Source: Apoderus coryli (taxonomy: Eukaryota > Arthropoda > Insecta > Coleoptera > Attelabidae). From it: DNA of 64,000 nt. The stretch is taken from positions 38,593,902 to 38,657,901 of the forward strand of contig OU452198.1 of the NCBI GenBank assembly GCA_911728435.2, written 5' to 3'. The notes below the pieces were generated by a model, which was given only the letters and a program-made list of their open reading frames with translations, was not told where the DNA came from and did no database searches. The translations under genes and the position numbers were made by a program. Position 1 is the first letter of the stretch. The number at the start of each line of letters is the position of its first letter. Of this stretch, positions 21,029-33,384 are shown in pieces.

Positions 21029-24000
21029 TACATTCACTCCACTTCAGAATGGACTACTTCTTTAAAATATTCCATTTTATTCAAATGCAGTCGTAATGAA
21101 AGCTCTAGATGGACAGTTGTTGATATATCTGTCGTAGACATTAAAAAACTCGTCTTAATTTGCCTTGCGTTGATACGACATACTATATCACGAAATGTCA
21201 ATCAACGCATATCTATATCCTTCAATTTTACTAACAAAATGGTGCTATGCAATCTTCAGCTTCTACCTTTAAATTAGGAGTCTGTTTAGCTTCTATTGGT
21301 CTATATTTAAATGAATTTCCGTGATTCTGAGCGAAACATGTAAAAATTATTCATCATCCGAGGTCTTAGCAAAATCACTCGTGTTGAGGGGCTATTCTTA
21401 GAGATCTGCTCTGGAAAAGTTATCTGCAGTGCACAAACAAAATTGCCTGAACAGTATTGGTGCATTATCTACCTAGGCGTCAGCAGCTATCAAACTGCTT
21501 CTGGATTTAACATCTGTTGTGTTTCTTTGCTCTAAAAGATCTCTGACAACGGTTTTTCAGGCAACACTTTTAGACGTTGCTTCATTTGCACAGACTGTTA
21601 AGCAGTACAATAAAAATCCAAAGCTACTCTCAAATCTTGCAAATTAACAACTGTTGCACGACAACAACAGAACATACAACTAAAATAGTCCAGCATCGAG
21701 CTATCCGATTCTCTTTTGGTTCATTTTCCGTTCGCGATGAGTCAAGATTATGAACGCGGTCCGAACCGCGCCTGCGCTTTAAAACTAGTTCTATGATGTC
21801 ACGATTCAGTTCGGAATCAGTTCAGAATCGTCTCCGCGAACGAAGCTATAGTGTTAACGTACACATGAAAAGCATTCCAGAGATAGATAAATTGACCACC
21901 AACAAATACATTCGTAACCATTAGTTAAAGTTCGTTAAGCCGGGTCCACACTAAAGCAACAAACGAAAAACAAAACAGCAACTCAATGTTTTTCAACAAT
22001 TTTGATACAAATAAGTAGGAAACTATTTTGTGTTGTTGGTGCATTCGGCAACTTGGCGCCTGCGATCCTGGCAACTAGACTATAGAAAGAAAAAAAATTG
22101 TAAACTTGCGCAGCAGAAAGCGTGAAGTAGACTGTTGAAAAACCGTGCTAATTAAATGAGCTTTGTAGGGAAACTAGATTTTTACACGACCCCCTTGTAA
22201 TACTGCATTTCGAATACGCCACATTTCCGTGCAAATTCACACCACAAAATTGACTAAAAATATGGTCTCGATTTCTAGCCGTTCTGGTATCGAAGAGAAC
22301 GAGCTAGCCGACCTTCCGGCTAAACAAAGACGATATAATTTGTTGGACCTGTAATTATTATAGCATTTAGTAGGTGCCGATAAATATACTTGATGCATAA
22401 TCGAAAAATCCAGAATTGTTAGCAAGCTCATTCAGATTTGATAGCTACGACAGTATTTCCGCTAAATTATCGTAACGAAAAGCTGAATTAGCAGAGCTCT
22501 GCGATGTCTTAACAGGTCTTTGTCGTTTGAATCGTCATATGTCAAGATTGGAGAACGATAAACATTTGCTTTGTGTACAGTTGTAGCTAGTGTTAGATTT
22601 ACGACATCTCCAGAAAAGCTCATTCAGGAAAATAATCCAAATTGTCAGTTGTTCGGATAAATATAAAAATGTATAAGTAGAAGGTTTATTCCAACTTTGC
22701 CATGAAAAAAGAAGCATAATTCTTGCACGCACTCTTCTACCCTTCCTACGTGATTCATCTGGTTTACATCCGGCCAATTCATCCCATTGAGACCTAGGTA
22801 TAGCCAGATTTTGTCTGATTATTCCAAATTGCACCCAGCATAGGTATCATATCACTACATGAGCCAGAAATGCTGCTTTAGATTAGTAGGAATATGTTAA
22901 ATTTCTCCATTCGAATTATGATAGCAAGATAGGCCCAATGAAAGTTAGCTGAGGTTTCTCAAGTCGGCGCCGTTAAAATAGCGACATGTAAAATGGTGCA
23001 ATTTGAATTTGATGAACCATTTAGTGCTCGATTCCGATTCCGCAAGGGAAACTGATCATTAGAAAGTTGCAGATCGCTGGTAGAAATTCACCAAAAAGAA
23101 AAAAAAGCTTTGTAAATTTGTTTGGCAAATGTCATTCTCTACGATGTGTTCTGAAACATTAAAAAGGCAAAATGTCGACGATAATCCTAGCAGCAAAACT
23201 CCCTTTTTGGTTCTTCACAGATTTGGTCGCCAGAGATTTTTTATAAAACGAAAAGAAATTATTGTTTTCGAGGTTGATAGCAAACTGCAGGTTAACAAAG
23301 AATTACAAGTGTATGTATTTGCGACTTGCGCTACTAAAATCGAATCGATTATTTTTTTTTGAAATGCCCTGTATAATAAAAACTCACAAAGCAATAATAG
23401 TTAACGAACTGCTAATGGACAAGAGTTAGTATTTACGGTAAAATAATTTCCATAGATTTAATAAATGTTTCAAATGAATTTCGCTGGACATATACAACAG
23501 TCCTGGCCTAACCCAAAAAGCGTATATTTACTCATGCGTTGTTTTACAAAATATTTGCACTGTCGCCGCATAAAATCCAATCAAATATTTGTTATGGGTT
23601 TTGTCCACTTTACTGGTGCTTCTAATAATTAGTGTACAGGTTTAATGATGCACAAAAATCAGTGACGAAAAAATGAATTTGTGAGCATGCGATGTTTTCT
23701 CTTTTTCATCTCAGCTCAGTTTAACTGATGTGACATGACAAAATCACCTTTCGATCTCATGATCTGAGTATTACATACCCCTTACCGGATAAACCTAGTC
23801 CTCCCTGGTACTTCAGAAATCTTCGTTGGACCCTCTACCTATTTTTGAATATTATTAATTATCATATTTAAGAAAGGTAGGTAATTTGATATTTTGTTAT
23901 ATTTTAGTTGTGTATTTAATTGATGGTTCTTTAGAAATTATGGTTTTTAAAAGTTGTGAACAGAATCAGTTAACTCCTGAAGTTACAGGACACTCATTTT

Positions 24001-24690
24001 CGTGAAACGTTGTGACGAAATTCTACCTATAGCTAATTGGGAATACAACTGACAAGTGAATTAACTTTAAGGTAGTGGTAGTGGAATATAGCGAGCATTA
24101 CAAATATTACATGAGTACCTACATTTTTCTTGCATATTGTCTAAAATGCCATAAAGTTAATATAGGAATTTTTCCAAAAGTGTCCCCAACCTTAATTTTA
24201 CAGATACTCTATATTGGATGTAAACTTTCTAGTTTATATGAGATTCCTTCTATGAATTATGGATCTTTCCTCCACAAGTACGTTCCTGTGTTTCACTTGA
24301 TTTGAATATAATTCCCATAGAACACAGTGGCACACAACCCTCGTCAAAATACGTGACTTTTAGAAAATTGTCAATTTGATGCGCGTTTATTCGATTAGAT
24401 ATTTTGGAAGAACACATCTCCCATTCATTCATATACATAATATATAATACTTGTATACTAGTTTATTGTAATTATACAAGAATACATTTTTATACCGAAC
24501 ATTACAATAGATTTGGATGTGTTATCTACAGATAACATCCAGCATTTTATCGGAAAAATAAAGAAAATATCCTTCCTTTGAAAATTGACTTTTGATCCCT
24601 CATTTTAGGGTTGAAAGTGGCACTATTTCTCCCTTCACATTAAATAAAGTTTCACATAAACAGGTATTTTTGTTAGTTATATTTTCAGTA
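21029..24690. other. No gene seen, 3.7 kb
   Basis: Short frames of 62-99 codons occur on both strands but none has recognisable motifs. Near 21750 a small GC-rich hairpin (CGCGGT...ACCGCG) stands out. A TGCCCTGTATAATA string near 23365 resembles a mariner-type end without a visible partner. Confidence 0.4.
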
Positions 24691-24830
24691 GTAATACCCC
24701 TAGGGTCTTGATAATACCGAGATAATTTTGTCATAGAGAATGCCGAAAGCGTGTTGCCGAGGGCTATTATCCTTGAGCAACTCGCTCTATGACAAAATTT
24801 TAAGTATTTATCAAGGCCCGAGGAGTATTC
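24691..24830. repeat. Inverted repeat with 46-48 bp arms
   Basis: 24691-24738 and 24785-24830 are imperfect reverse complements with a perfect 15-bp inner core (AATTTTGTCATAGAG / CTCTATGACAAAATT) and a 46-bp spacer. It lies just downstream of the Crypton remnant on its coding strand. Confidence 0.7.
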
Positions 24831-24870
24831 GATAAGATAATTTTTTACTTTGTAGATATCAAAAATTTGA

Positions 24871-24901
24871 TTGTCAATTTGACGTTTAATAATTTTCAAT
24901 A
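24871..24901 (+). repeat. Direct repeat flanking the Crypton remnant, left copy
   Basis: TTGTCAATTTGACGTTTAAT and the following AATTTTCAATA match 26122-26153 in direct orientation with two differences. Cryptons lack TIRs, so direct repeats at their limits may mark the recombination site. Confidence 0.55.
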
Positions 24902-24941
24902 CAAAATGTATTAGTTTTAATCAAACAAATATTATTCATTT

Positions 24942-26110
24942 TTATTTAAAACTACAGTTGTGAAAAGTACAATTGGTAAATATTAAATTGGAAGAAGAGT
25001 TTGCTGAAGTTGACGGATTGTTAATTTCCACTGTTGAAGAAATTTCTCCCATGGTGTTGATTATTTCACCATGGCGTTCTTGGTTAATATTGAAGTACGG
25101 TTTAATTGAATCAGAGCTGCTATGTCCTGTTATTTTTATTAATTGCTTGCTGTTCAGGAATTCATTTATTTGCCAAAAGGCTAACTTAAGTTTATCTGTG
25201 CCGATGATTGGATATATTTTTACACTAAGTGTCCAAACCAATAGCTTCGCGGATGATTTGGTCCACATATGAATTGGCTTCTTGCCTACCGGTATATTGT
25301 CAAACCATGTGTCACTTTCGAATTTCCAGAAACGATTTGGTCTCAAAAATAGGCGACTGGAAGTAATATTTTTCCCCCTTTTGGACAATAATTTATGGAA
25401 TAACCGAACAGGGCATGCCCTTTCGTTTGCAATATTTGGAACAAGCCACTTACTATTTGTACAACTTTTCGATCCTCCTTGGCATGTTTTACTGAATATT
25501 AGATTGTATTCAATTCTGTTGGTTGGCGTTCCAGCATTATTTTTCTCAATCGTGAAATAATCTATAAGGCAATCAGCTATTTCACCACCTCGCCAAGCTA
25601 ACTCAACAGCCACACTATGGTAAAAAAAAATTTGTAAACCTTCTGGTGTACATTCATCCCATAATCCAATGATTCTAGCCAAATCATTGAACTCAAATTT
25701 GATGAACTGCATTTTCGTTTGTTTCGAACCTGCTGTAATCTTTTATGTTTTGCATTTCTTGCATCTCGCGCATTTTTGAACATCACACTGGGAAACGGGT
25801 CGAATACAATTTTGAAGTCATTGAAGTATTTTTCCTGGAGTAGCCTACTCGTAGTATTGCAAATTGTTTTTACAGTTGCTTCTTTATATTCAGTTCCGTC
25901 AGCTTTTCTCATATTTACCGCATAATCTTTCAATATATTAGCCAAACTATGCAAACTCGTTTCGGCATTCAGTTCGTATTCTCTGGTCGCACAAAACTCG
26001 AGAAATATTTTCCATACATATTTTTTTGATTTGATTGTATTTTTTGGTATATTATTAGATATAACATCATTAATTGCATCGTTAGATGCAATAACAAATC
26101 TTCGCGACAT
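24942..26110 (-). pseudogene. Crypton-type tyrosine recombinase, frameshifted
   Basis: N-terminal frame 25598-26110 begins MSRRFVIASNDAI and contains SKKYVWKIFLEFC and LANILKDYAVNMRKADG, a core-binding, SAM-like region. The C-terminal frame 24942-25712 carries FFYHSVAVELAWRGGEIADC, holding the first catalytic Arg, then CQGGSKSC, and ITGHSSSDSIKPYFNINQ with the second His and likely Tyr. The expected NHSxR block is seen only out of frame (NHRHR, near 25210), so at least one indel separates it. The tail is Asn/Cys-rich (NCTFHNC). The two frames overlap by 115 bp, so a frameshift lies between 25598 and 25712. About 390 residues in total, normal for a compact Crypton. Confidence 0.7.
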
Positions 26111-26121
26111 TTTTAAACCAG

Positions 26122-26153
26122 TTGTCAGTTTGACGTTTAATTAATTTTTAATA
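26122..26153 (+). repeat. Direct repeat flanking the Crypton remnant, right copy
   Basis: Partner of 24871-24901, lying 11 bases upstream of the recombinase start codon. Confidence 0.55.
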
Positions 26154-26629
26154 AAAAAAAACACCAAACTGAAAACACCACATGTAGGGTATTATCGCTG
26201 TAATCCAGAGGTGATTGGATAAAATTTGACACATGACTTAAAATTAAGTAATTTGATTGGTTACTATATTTAGTGAAAAATTATCATTATAATTTATTTA
26301 TAAGTACATTACCAAAAATAAACACTTTTAGGAATTAATGTACAATTTGTAACATTTCTGAAGTTAATTGGAAACGAGAATTAAGTAGTATAAGTAAGTA
26401 ATAGTACTCTTTGGCGCATTCTAAATTACGTTATTAAGGATTTTTTTGATAACAAATGATACATAATATATTAAAGTGTCAACAATATGTAATTTACAGA
26501 AACAACTACAAACAATCAAAACAATACACAAAAGAGAAAGAAATAATTAGCAATTTAACCACAAACAAATACTAGAAGAACCAACTCAAAAATACATGAA
26601 TCAAATTGGAATGATTTATACACATTTAA

Positions 26630-26830
26630 TGCCGATCTTACTATCTCGAAATTGGTAACTGTGGCAAAAGCATTGTGCAATGTTTCCTCCTACAGCTCTC
26701 TTGAGGTAATTGATTGTTTGTAAATTATGTCTTTAATTCGTCCCCAAAGATAGAAATCTAAAGGTGTCAAGTGTGGTGACTTGGCTGGCCAAGCTATCCT
26801 ATCCACTCATTTTAAAATGTCATATTTTTC
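26630..26830 (-). pseudogene. mariner-like transposase scrap
   Basis: Minus-strand reading gives, across a frame change, a GRIAWPA.SPHLTP string and LDFYLWGRIKDIIYKQSINY, the region around the third catalytic residue of insect mariner-like transposases. About 60 residues remain. Confidence 0.55.
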
Positions 26831-28744
26831 ATAATTTTGATACATTTTTAAATTATTACAACTTATTTTATTTTAGATGAATACAGAACTCGCAAAATAT
26901 TTGAAACCACTTTTTACCAAAATAAATTTGACGTACCAAACTTTGCAACAGATTCGACAGCTGCATACTTCGATTAAGCTCAAATTTCTTGCTGCGTTTC
27001 TTTTAAAACAATATTCAGGCAGTTTGCACGAGTAAGCTTTTCATAAAATTTGACCTTGGTTAATTTTTGACAGGACCATAAGTTCCCATAAGAAAACGCC
27101 TAATTTGGGCTATCCTGATTGAAGTTCAAAGCAAATATACCTTTTTCTAAGATACCATAAATAACATTAAGTTCATAAATAGCTTTACAAATGTGCTACT
27201 TTCAAAATCTTAGGCCCTTTATGTAATTCATATAATGTAACTTAGCTTCCGGAACTCTAAAGTTATGTTGAACATCAGGACAAATCCATCATATCCACAA
27301 TCTTCATTATCTCTGCAAACCATGTTCCACATATGCAAACGCTGACCCACATAGAGGCAAAATGTCACCCACACATATTTTACTCGATACAGTCAGTCAG
27401 TTCTCCGTTATATTTATCTCTGACATTATAATGATAAGTAAAACCATTTAGGGAGCGAGGGAGTGAAGTTGGCTTATTATATATACGCAAATTGGTGTGT
27501 TATGATCGAAATGAGTCAGCATCATGATGGGCCGGGTTTGTTTTCAGCATCACTGTTCGTTAATTAGATATTGCTAAATCCAGGCATCCCTTCTATAGTT
27601 ATTTGACCAATCAGTTGGAAAATTTCTTTATCCCGTTTGTCAGGCATCCAGATAAAATGTGATCTATTGTTTGCATGTTATTAATTAATAATTAAAAAAA
27701 AACTTTGTGTACTATAAAGAAGAATTTAATTACATTATTAAATTCAGAAGAAAAACATCTTTTTAATTACGCTTTCAGCTCTATTTACCTTAAAACACAG
27801 CTCTAAAAGCGGTATAATATAAAGCAACTTTATTTTTCTTATCAGTAATCCTTTATAAAACTTAAAGATGTTTTTTTTTCCAAAAAGCCCAACAGTTTAA
27901 TATGTTTCATTGCATCGGGGATGGTAAACTATCATTTGATCCACTTAAAACTTGCTGTCAAAACGACAGCTTTTCTACTGCCACGTATAAAGATTGTATT
28001 TGTAAGTTTTTCCACTAACAGTGGTTGATAGTTGATGTTATTTTTATAGCTCAGCTCAGGGGTGGTACTTGACGTACAGCAACAGCTATTTTGGACACCA
28101 CTTTATTTTATAGTTGATGCTGGGTAAAAATAAAGAAAACCCTTGTCCATTTTTGACAGACTTTATTAAATTACTTTCACTATAAAACTGAGAAGTGCCC
28201 AGTTAAAACCATACACCAGTAAACACAAATTCAATAATTAAACCCGTTAAAACGGAACTATTTGTACTTTTATTATAATTATATCATAATATGATAATTA
28301 GTAATTCAACAATATACACGAAAAATCTAAACCCCCTCGCAAATTATTTAAAATAAACTGTTGTCGTCGAGGCACCAATAGCTGGATAACTAAGAGTGTG
28401 TCCTGTTTCATGCATAATTTCTGCACTTTCGGGTAGACTTAATTTAATAATTAATTCTATTGCAAAATTTTCAAATTCGACCTGATCATTTTCCTCGTCT
28501 TCATTTTCTTCGATTGGGCTCCATTCCAAGCGGAATTCCTTAAAAAGTCTTCACGAAATTTGACCCATTATCTGATATGGTAACCACTAGATTTCCGGGC
28601 TCTAAATCAAATTTAAAATGAGAATTTCAGCGATTCTGTCAAAGATGTGACTACCACCTTTGGCACAATCGGTGCTCCACATGTTTATTACGACATGCTT
28701 GAAATATGTTGCGTTTCTTGTAGATAAAATGTATTTCAATTATA
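26831..28744. other. No gene seen
   Basis: AT-rich. A 61-codon minus frame (28344-28529) is acidic (SPIEENEDEENDQVEFENF) but resembles nothing I know and has no supporting context. Confidence 0.4.
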
Positions 28745-28985
28745 AGTTTGAGGTGTTTGAAGTACTTTAGGAGTACTTGAAGTGCTTTGAGAGTATTTGA
28801 ATTATTTTCTGTGGTACTTCAAGTAAATATACAAGGTATTTCAAGTATTTTTTAAAAATTCAAGTAGCAAGTACCTATACAAGTACTTTATACCAACTGT
28901 TACAAGTATCAATTACAAAAACTTAAATATAGAAGTATTTGAAGTAACGGTACTTCAAGTACTAAAAGTAATTGAAGTACTTTAT
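28745..28985. repeat. Degenerate array of ACTTGAAGTA / TACTTCAAGT motifs
   Basis: At least ten near copies of a self-complementary ACTTGAAGTA core occur in both orientations over 240 bp, including GTACTTGAAGTGCTTTGAG and GGTACTTCAAGTACTAAAAG. Such arrays can be subterminal transposon repeats or protein-binding clusters. No gene. Confidence 0.6.
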
Positions 28986-29309
28986 TCTAATATCAAGAAT
29001 GACTACATTTTAAGATAAAAGTCAGACAACCAAAAATAGTGCGCATTTATATTTATACTAGAAGAAGATTGGTCAAAGGCGACACGCAGACTGGCGGTCA
29101 TGTCATGTCATAACCCAAAAAAAAAAGAAGAAGCAAAAAACAATTTGACAATTGAAATCACTAAAACATAGTCGGCCAAATTACACCAAATTATCCCAAA
29201 ATAATTTGTTGTTAGAAAATTACACACAGTGACCTCAAAATATCCCAAAACGGTGTAATTACACCCGAATTGGGAACACTGGCAAGAATAGTTCATCTAT
29301 ATTGTTGCT

Positions 29310-29800
29310 TTGTTGTCAGATTTATTTTGATCTAGTATATCAATATGTAATAATATTTATCGGGAAGAATATTTTCGTGAAAGTGAATTGAAAGTAAAGT
29401 TTCTGTTAAAGAAATTTGAAAATAAAGCTTGGATAATTTAAGTTTGTGGTTAAATAGGTATTTGAACTTGTTTTGAGTGTACAAATTGAATTCGGATTGA
29501 TTACGCTATTGCGGAAATAATTAGTAGTTCGACTTTTCCAAATAAAGTGTGGCAACGGCGCTTTTCGTAATTTTTCTTAGTTGTTGTCAGATTTTGAATA
29601 AATTGAATTGAATGAAATATAATTAATATGGATTTTTTTCGACAAAGAAATTATTTTAGAAAAAATAAAATAAAATAAACTTGGGGAAATTGAGTTTATG
29701 TTTAAATTAGCATAGTCATGTGTTTCGGTTGTAAACAGATTTCGGATTAATTACGCTATTGCAGAAATAATAAGTACGAGGTGTAGGATAGAGATAATTT
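29310..29800 (+). repeat. Two diverged tandem units of about 250-270 bp
   Basis: TTGTTGTCAGATTT starts both halves (29312, 29581), and TTCGGATTGATTACGCTATT (29492) recurs as TTCGGATTAATTACGCTATT (29742). Intervening parts are diverged with indels. No gene. Confidence 0.6.
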
Positions 29801-31073
29801 GAAAGACATTCTGGCAGCAAAGCATTGTAAGTTGGTATGTTGTTTAAGCGAGTAGATTCCATAAGAATAACACACAAATCTGTTTTCTTTTCTACTGACT
29901 TTACTTTAATGAAAAATGTGACGATTTGGGAACTATTTTAAAAATGTTTCGCTTCAAAGGAGCCTCACCAAAAGTAGCCTACCGCACATTCTCAATATTT
30001 AACTGTATGTTAAAACACATGACATATTTTACAATTGTTTTTCTTCGGAGGAGATACGTACGAATTTTTGCTCGTTTTCGTTGAAGATTAGAGTGAATAA
30101 AGGCTCTCTCAGTTTATATTAGTTAATTTCCTGGTAAAATTTTTTGACGTATGCCGAATTTTAGTAAAATTTTGGTCCTAGAAACTGGCACAATAGGTCT
30201 TGGATTTTGTATAACCGAGGTCATTTTTGCTTAAAACTTGCAGTTTATCAACCTCTACAAAAAAAAATCCCCCGTGCCAATTCGCACACGTAATAAACTT
30301 TTTTTTCAGGTAACCCGAAATTAACAAATAAGTCACACTTTATATGTGCCGGTATACCTGGTGTCCCACAGGGAAGAGATGCGATAGATAATGGAGAAAC
30401 TACACTGTAGAACAATATCCAAATCCGGTATATTTTGTTGTCCTTAAAGGCAGATTGTTGTTCTAGATAGAGTATAATAAGAGTCAAACTATTTCGTCAG
30501 TATCTGTCAACTCATGCCTCTGTTTGAACAAAATTAGTCCCTGTTAATTTCACCCAAATCCCGTGGCCACTTAATTTGTCCGCGCTATGCAACAAAATTA
30601 TTTATTTTATTATATTTACAGACAAATAATTTTAATAATTTCAATGGTAATGTTGGTAATAATTAAAACTTTAATAAAAACAATTAATGGAACTATACAA
30701 TATCGAAATACAATACTCTAAAACAATATAGAAAACATATTATTATCATATTAGTAATAAAATTTTAATAAATAATAAATTCTGTTTTATATGAACAGAT
30801 AAATCAGTCGGACTAACGCATCAATGGGCATATTATACGTTTTAATTAATCTGTAGTAAATGTAATTCATATGGGCCGACAACATAGATATGAGGGTACC
30901 CACGTTAGCCTTCCTGTTTCTACCCCGGCCGTTATATTAAATCACTATACGGTTAAATCACAAATATGTTGCTATATCTGGTCTAGACGCAACTTTTAGG
31001 TCTATAGGTATGCAGTTCATTTGTTGTCACACGGTATACGCATGATAGTTTAGAATGGGGCGACACGTATATA
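29801..31073. other. No gene seen; one mariner-type terminus
   Basis: ATGTGCCGGTATACCTGGTG at 30345-30364 is nearly the same as ATGTGCCGGTATACATGGTG at 45149-45168, suggesting a shared repeat end. Otherwise unassigned. Confidence 0.45.
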
Positions 31074-31413
31074 TACAGGGTCTTGTAAAACAAATGCAAA
31101 CAATTTTAAGGGGTGATTCCTTATTGGAAATAAAGGGCAGTTTGTCTTGTGAATGCCAAGTCACAACTTCACCGTTAAGGAGTTATCGGACCGCAAAAAT
31201 GGCGGAATATTTCTGTTTTAATTTTTACTTAAAGACATGAGAATGCTACAATTTTTTTTTCTTTTAAAAAATAATTAGGAGGGCGTGAAAAATATTACCC
31301 CAACCATTTGTTTTAATGTGACTTTAAAAAAACTTGCGCTGCAGTTCAGGAAAAATAATATTTTAAAAAAAATAACGAATTAAATAAACAAGGACATACA
31401 AAAAAAATATATA

Positions 31414-32810
31414 CAGGGTGTGCGACAAACTCCAGGAGATAATTCTGCATGAAATAATGACAGTTGCTATATAAACATATGTCCGCAAATGCTTCGTTTT
31501 CTGAGATACGGGGTGTTAAAGTTTTTCTTAAAAACTGATGATTTATTGATTGCTCTGAAACCGGTGGAGATATGCAAATGAAATTTAGTGGGTTTTAAGA
31601 GGTAGTTATTGCGCATTTTTTGGCATGCAATTAAGAATTTTATGTTCATCAGTGGCGCGCATACGGGTAATGATCTCAATATTTTTGAAGAAAAAAATGG
31701 TACGCCACTGGAATTTTTCAAATAAAAAAGCATTTTGGAATTCCTCGTTCAATTTGTGATAAAAAACCTCTCTTGCCTATTTATCGTAGGGGGCATCGTT
31801 TTTGTGCAAAAAAATAAAACATCTTACCCCGTATTTTTTATTTCTTTAATACATTATCAAGAACTATCTAATACAATAAACATTAAACCAAATGATTGAT
31901 TTTTAATTTGAAAAATTCCAGTGGCTTACTATTTTTTTCTTTAAAAAAAATTGAGATATATGCGTTACCCAGCTGAAATCCGGATCAACAAAAACTCCTA
32001 GCAGTTTAGCAGAATCTGATAGAGGAAGATGGATATGATCAAAGTTTATGTTGAGATCCAATGTTCTGAACTTATTAAAGTGTATAGCAACTGTTTTGTC
32101 ACAGTTGATCATCAGCCTGTTACTCCGACACCACATTCGAAACTCATCGAGCGTGACATTTATCTTATGTTTTAGAATTTCAGGATCCCTGTCAGATAAT
32201 AAAAGAGTGGTGTCATCAGCATACATGTACTGAAAACCGTGTGTGATATTTGCAGGAAGATCGTTAATATAAAGTAAAAATAACAATGGGCCCAGTATAC
32301 TTCCCTGAGGAGTGTCCAGATCAACATTTAAGAAGTCTGATACAACAGATTCAATTTTAACCGCGATTTTTCGGTCCTCCAAATAAGAATGCATCCACTG
32401 ATTGATCGGTCCACGTATGCCAACTTGTTCTAATGTTAGGCATAGAAACTCTCTATCAACAACGTCAAATGCGCTGGACAAATCGAATAAAAGAGCCACT
32501 ACATGGGAGCCGTTATCAATCAGATCATGAAAGCATATTAGGTACCCGTATGCGCGCCACTGATAACATAATTCTTAATTGCATATCAAAAAATGCGCAG
32601 TAACTACCTCTTAAAACCCACTAAATTTCATTTGCATATCTCCACCAGTTTCAGAGCAATCAATAAATCTTCAGTTTTTAAGAAAAACTTTAAGACCCCT
32701 ATCTCAGAAAACGATGCATTTGCGGACATGTGTTTATATAGCAAACTGACATTATTTTTTCATACAGAAGTACCTTCTGAAGTTTGTCGCACTTATTTAC
32801 TAACACCCTG
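31414..32810. mobile_element. Inner inverted-repeat unit with arms of about 260-290 bp
   Basis: Arms 31414 to about 31675 and about 32525-32810 are inverted copies. Both end in ACAGGGTGT with TA outside, and the right arm has a 13-bp insertion after that motif. Shared internal strings include GTGGCGCGCATACGGGTA. Identical peptide frames in both arms (NYLLKPTKFHLHIST) are a by-product of the duplication. The unit encloses a reverse transcriptase fragment. It may be one foldback element or two opposed MITE copies. Confidence 0.65.
31903..32499 (-). pseudogene. Non-LTR reverse transcriptase, palm fragment
   Basis: 198 open codons carry LLFDLSSAFDVVDREFL (first palm Asp), TPQGSILGPLLFLLYINDL, YMYADDTTLLLSD (the YADD catalytic motif) and KLLGVFVDPDFSW. 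The order is that of a Jockey/CR1-like RT. The fragment has neither endonuclease nor C-terminus. It begins and ends within sequence belonging to the inverted-repeat arms, so it was captured or inserted and then trimmed. The catalytic residues remain intact in what survives. Confidence 0.8.
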
Positions 32811-33384
32811 TATATATATAACCAACCGTTGAAAATGTCTTCCTGGCACTATTTTGTATTACATTACATGACGCGGTGTCGTAAGTCTTCGGCATCCTGG
32901 ACTGATATATCCTAATCCTAAAAGAAAAAAATCCCTATATATGTTACTATTGTGACGCATTATCAGCACGAATTTGATCCCATTAACGTGTGGGCCGGGC
33001 TCATTGGAGAGCATTTCATTGGACCATTTGTTTTGCCAACAAGGCTAAACGAAGAACTTTATTTTGAGTTCCTCCATAACAACTTGCCATAAGATCTACG
33101 TTTGGAAATGCGGCGAAACCTTTGATTGGTATATTTCAAAACTGTTTCAAAATCTCATTAGCAAGATGCATTAAAATAGGGTTAACAATCCCTACTTCAG
33201 TACGCCCTTGCGGCCTTAATGAAATGCTTTTGTTTTAAAGAGGGTTACTCAACGAGTCCCTATCTGACGTAAATTATACTAAAATAACATTCATTTATAC
33301 GTGGAAGAAAGAAGAAAAATCTATATCCACGATAACTCAACACTCACTTAACAAATTTAGTACAAAAGTACTACAGTATATTTC

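Noticed and set aside
28344..28529. Acidic 61-codon minus frame as a small host gene
   Set aside because: Too short, no upstream signals, no recognisable family.
30340..30420. GVPQG reading of the plus strand (GGTGTCCCACAGGGA) as a reverse transcriptase scrap
   Set aside because: No other RT motif is nearby, and the block matches a mariner-type repeat terminus also found at 45.15 kb.
32593..32832. Frame encoding NYLLKPTKFHLHIST, repeated at 31467-31733
   Set aside because: The apparent conservation comes from the two arms of an inverted repeat being copies of each other, not from protein conservation.
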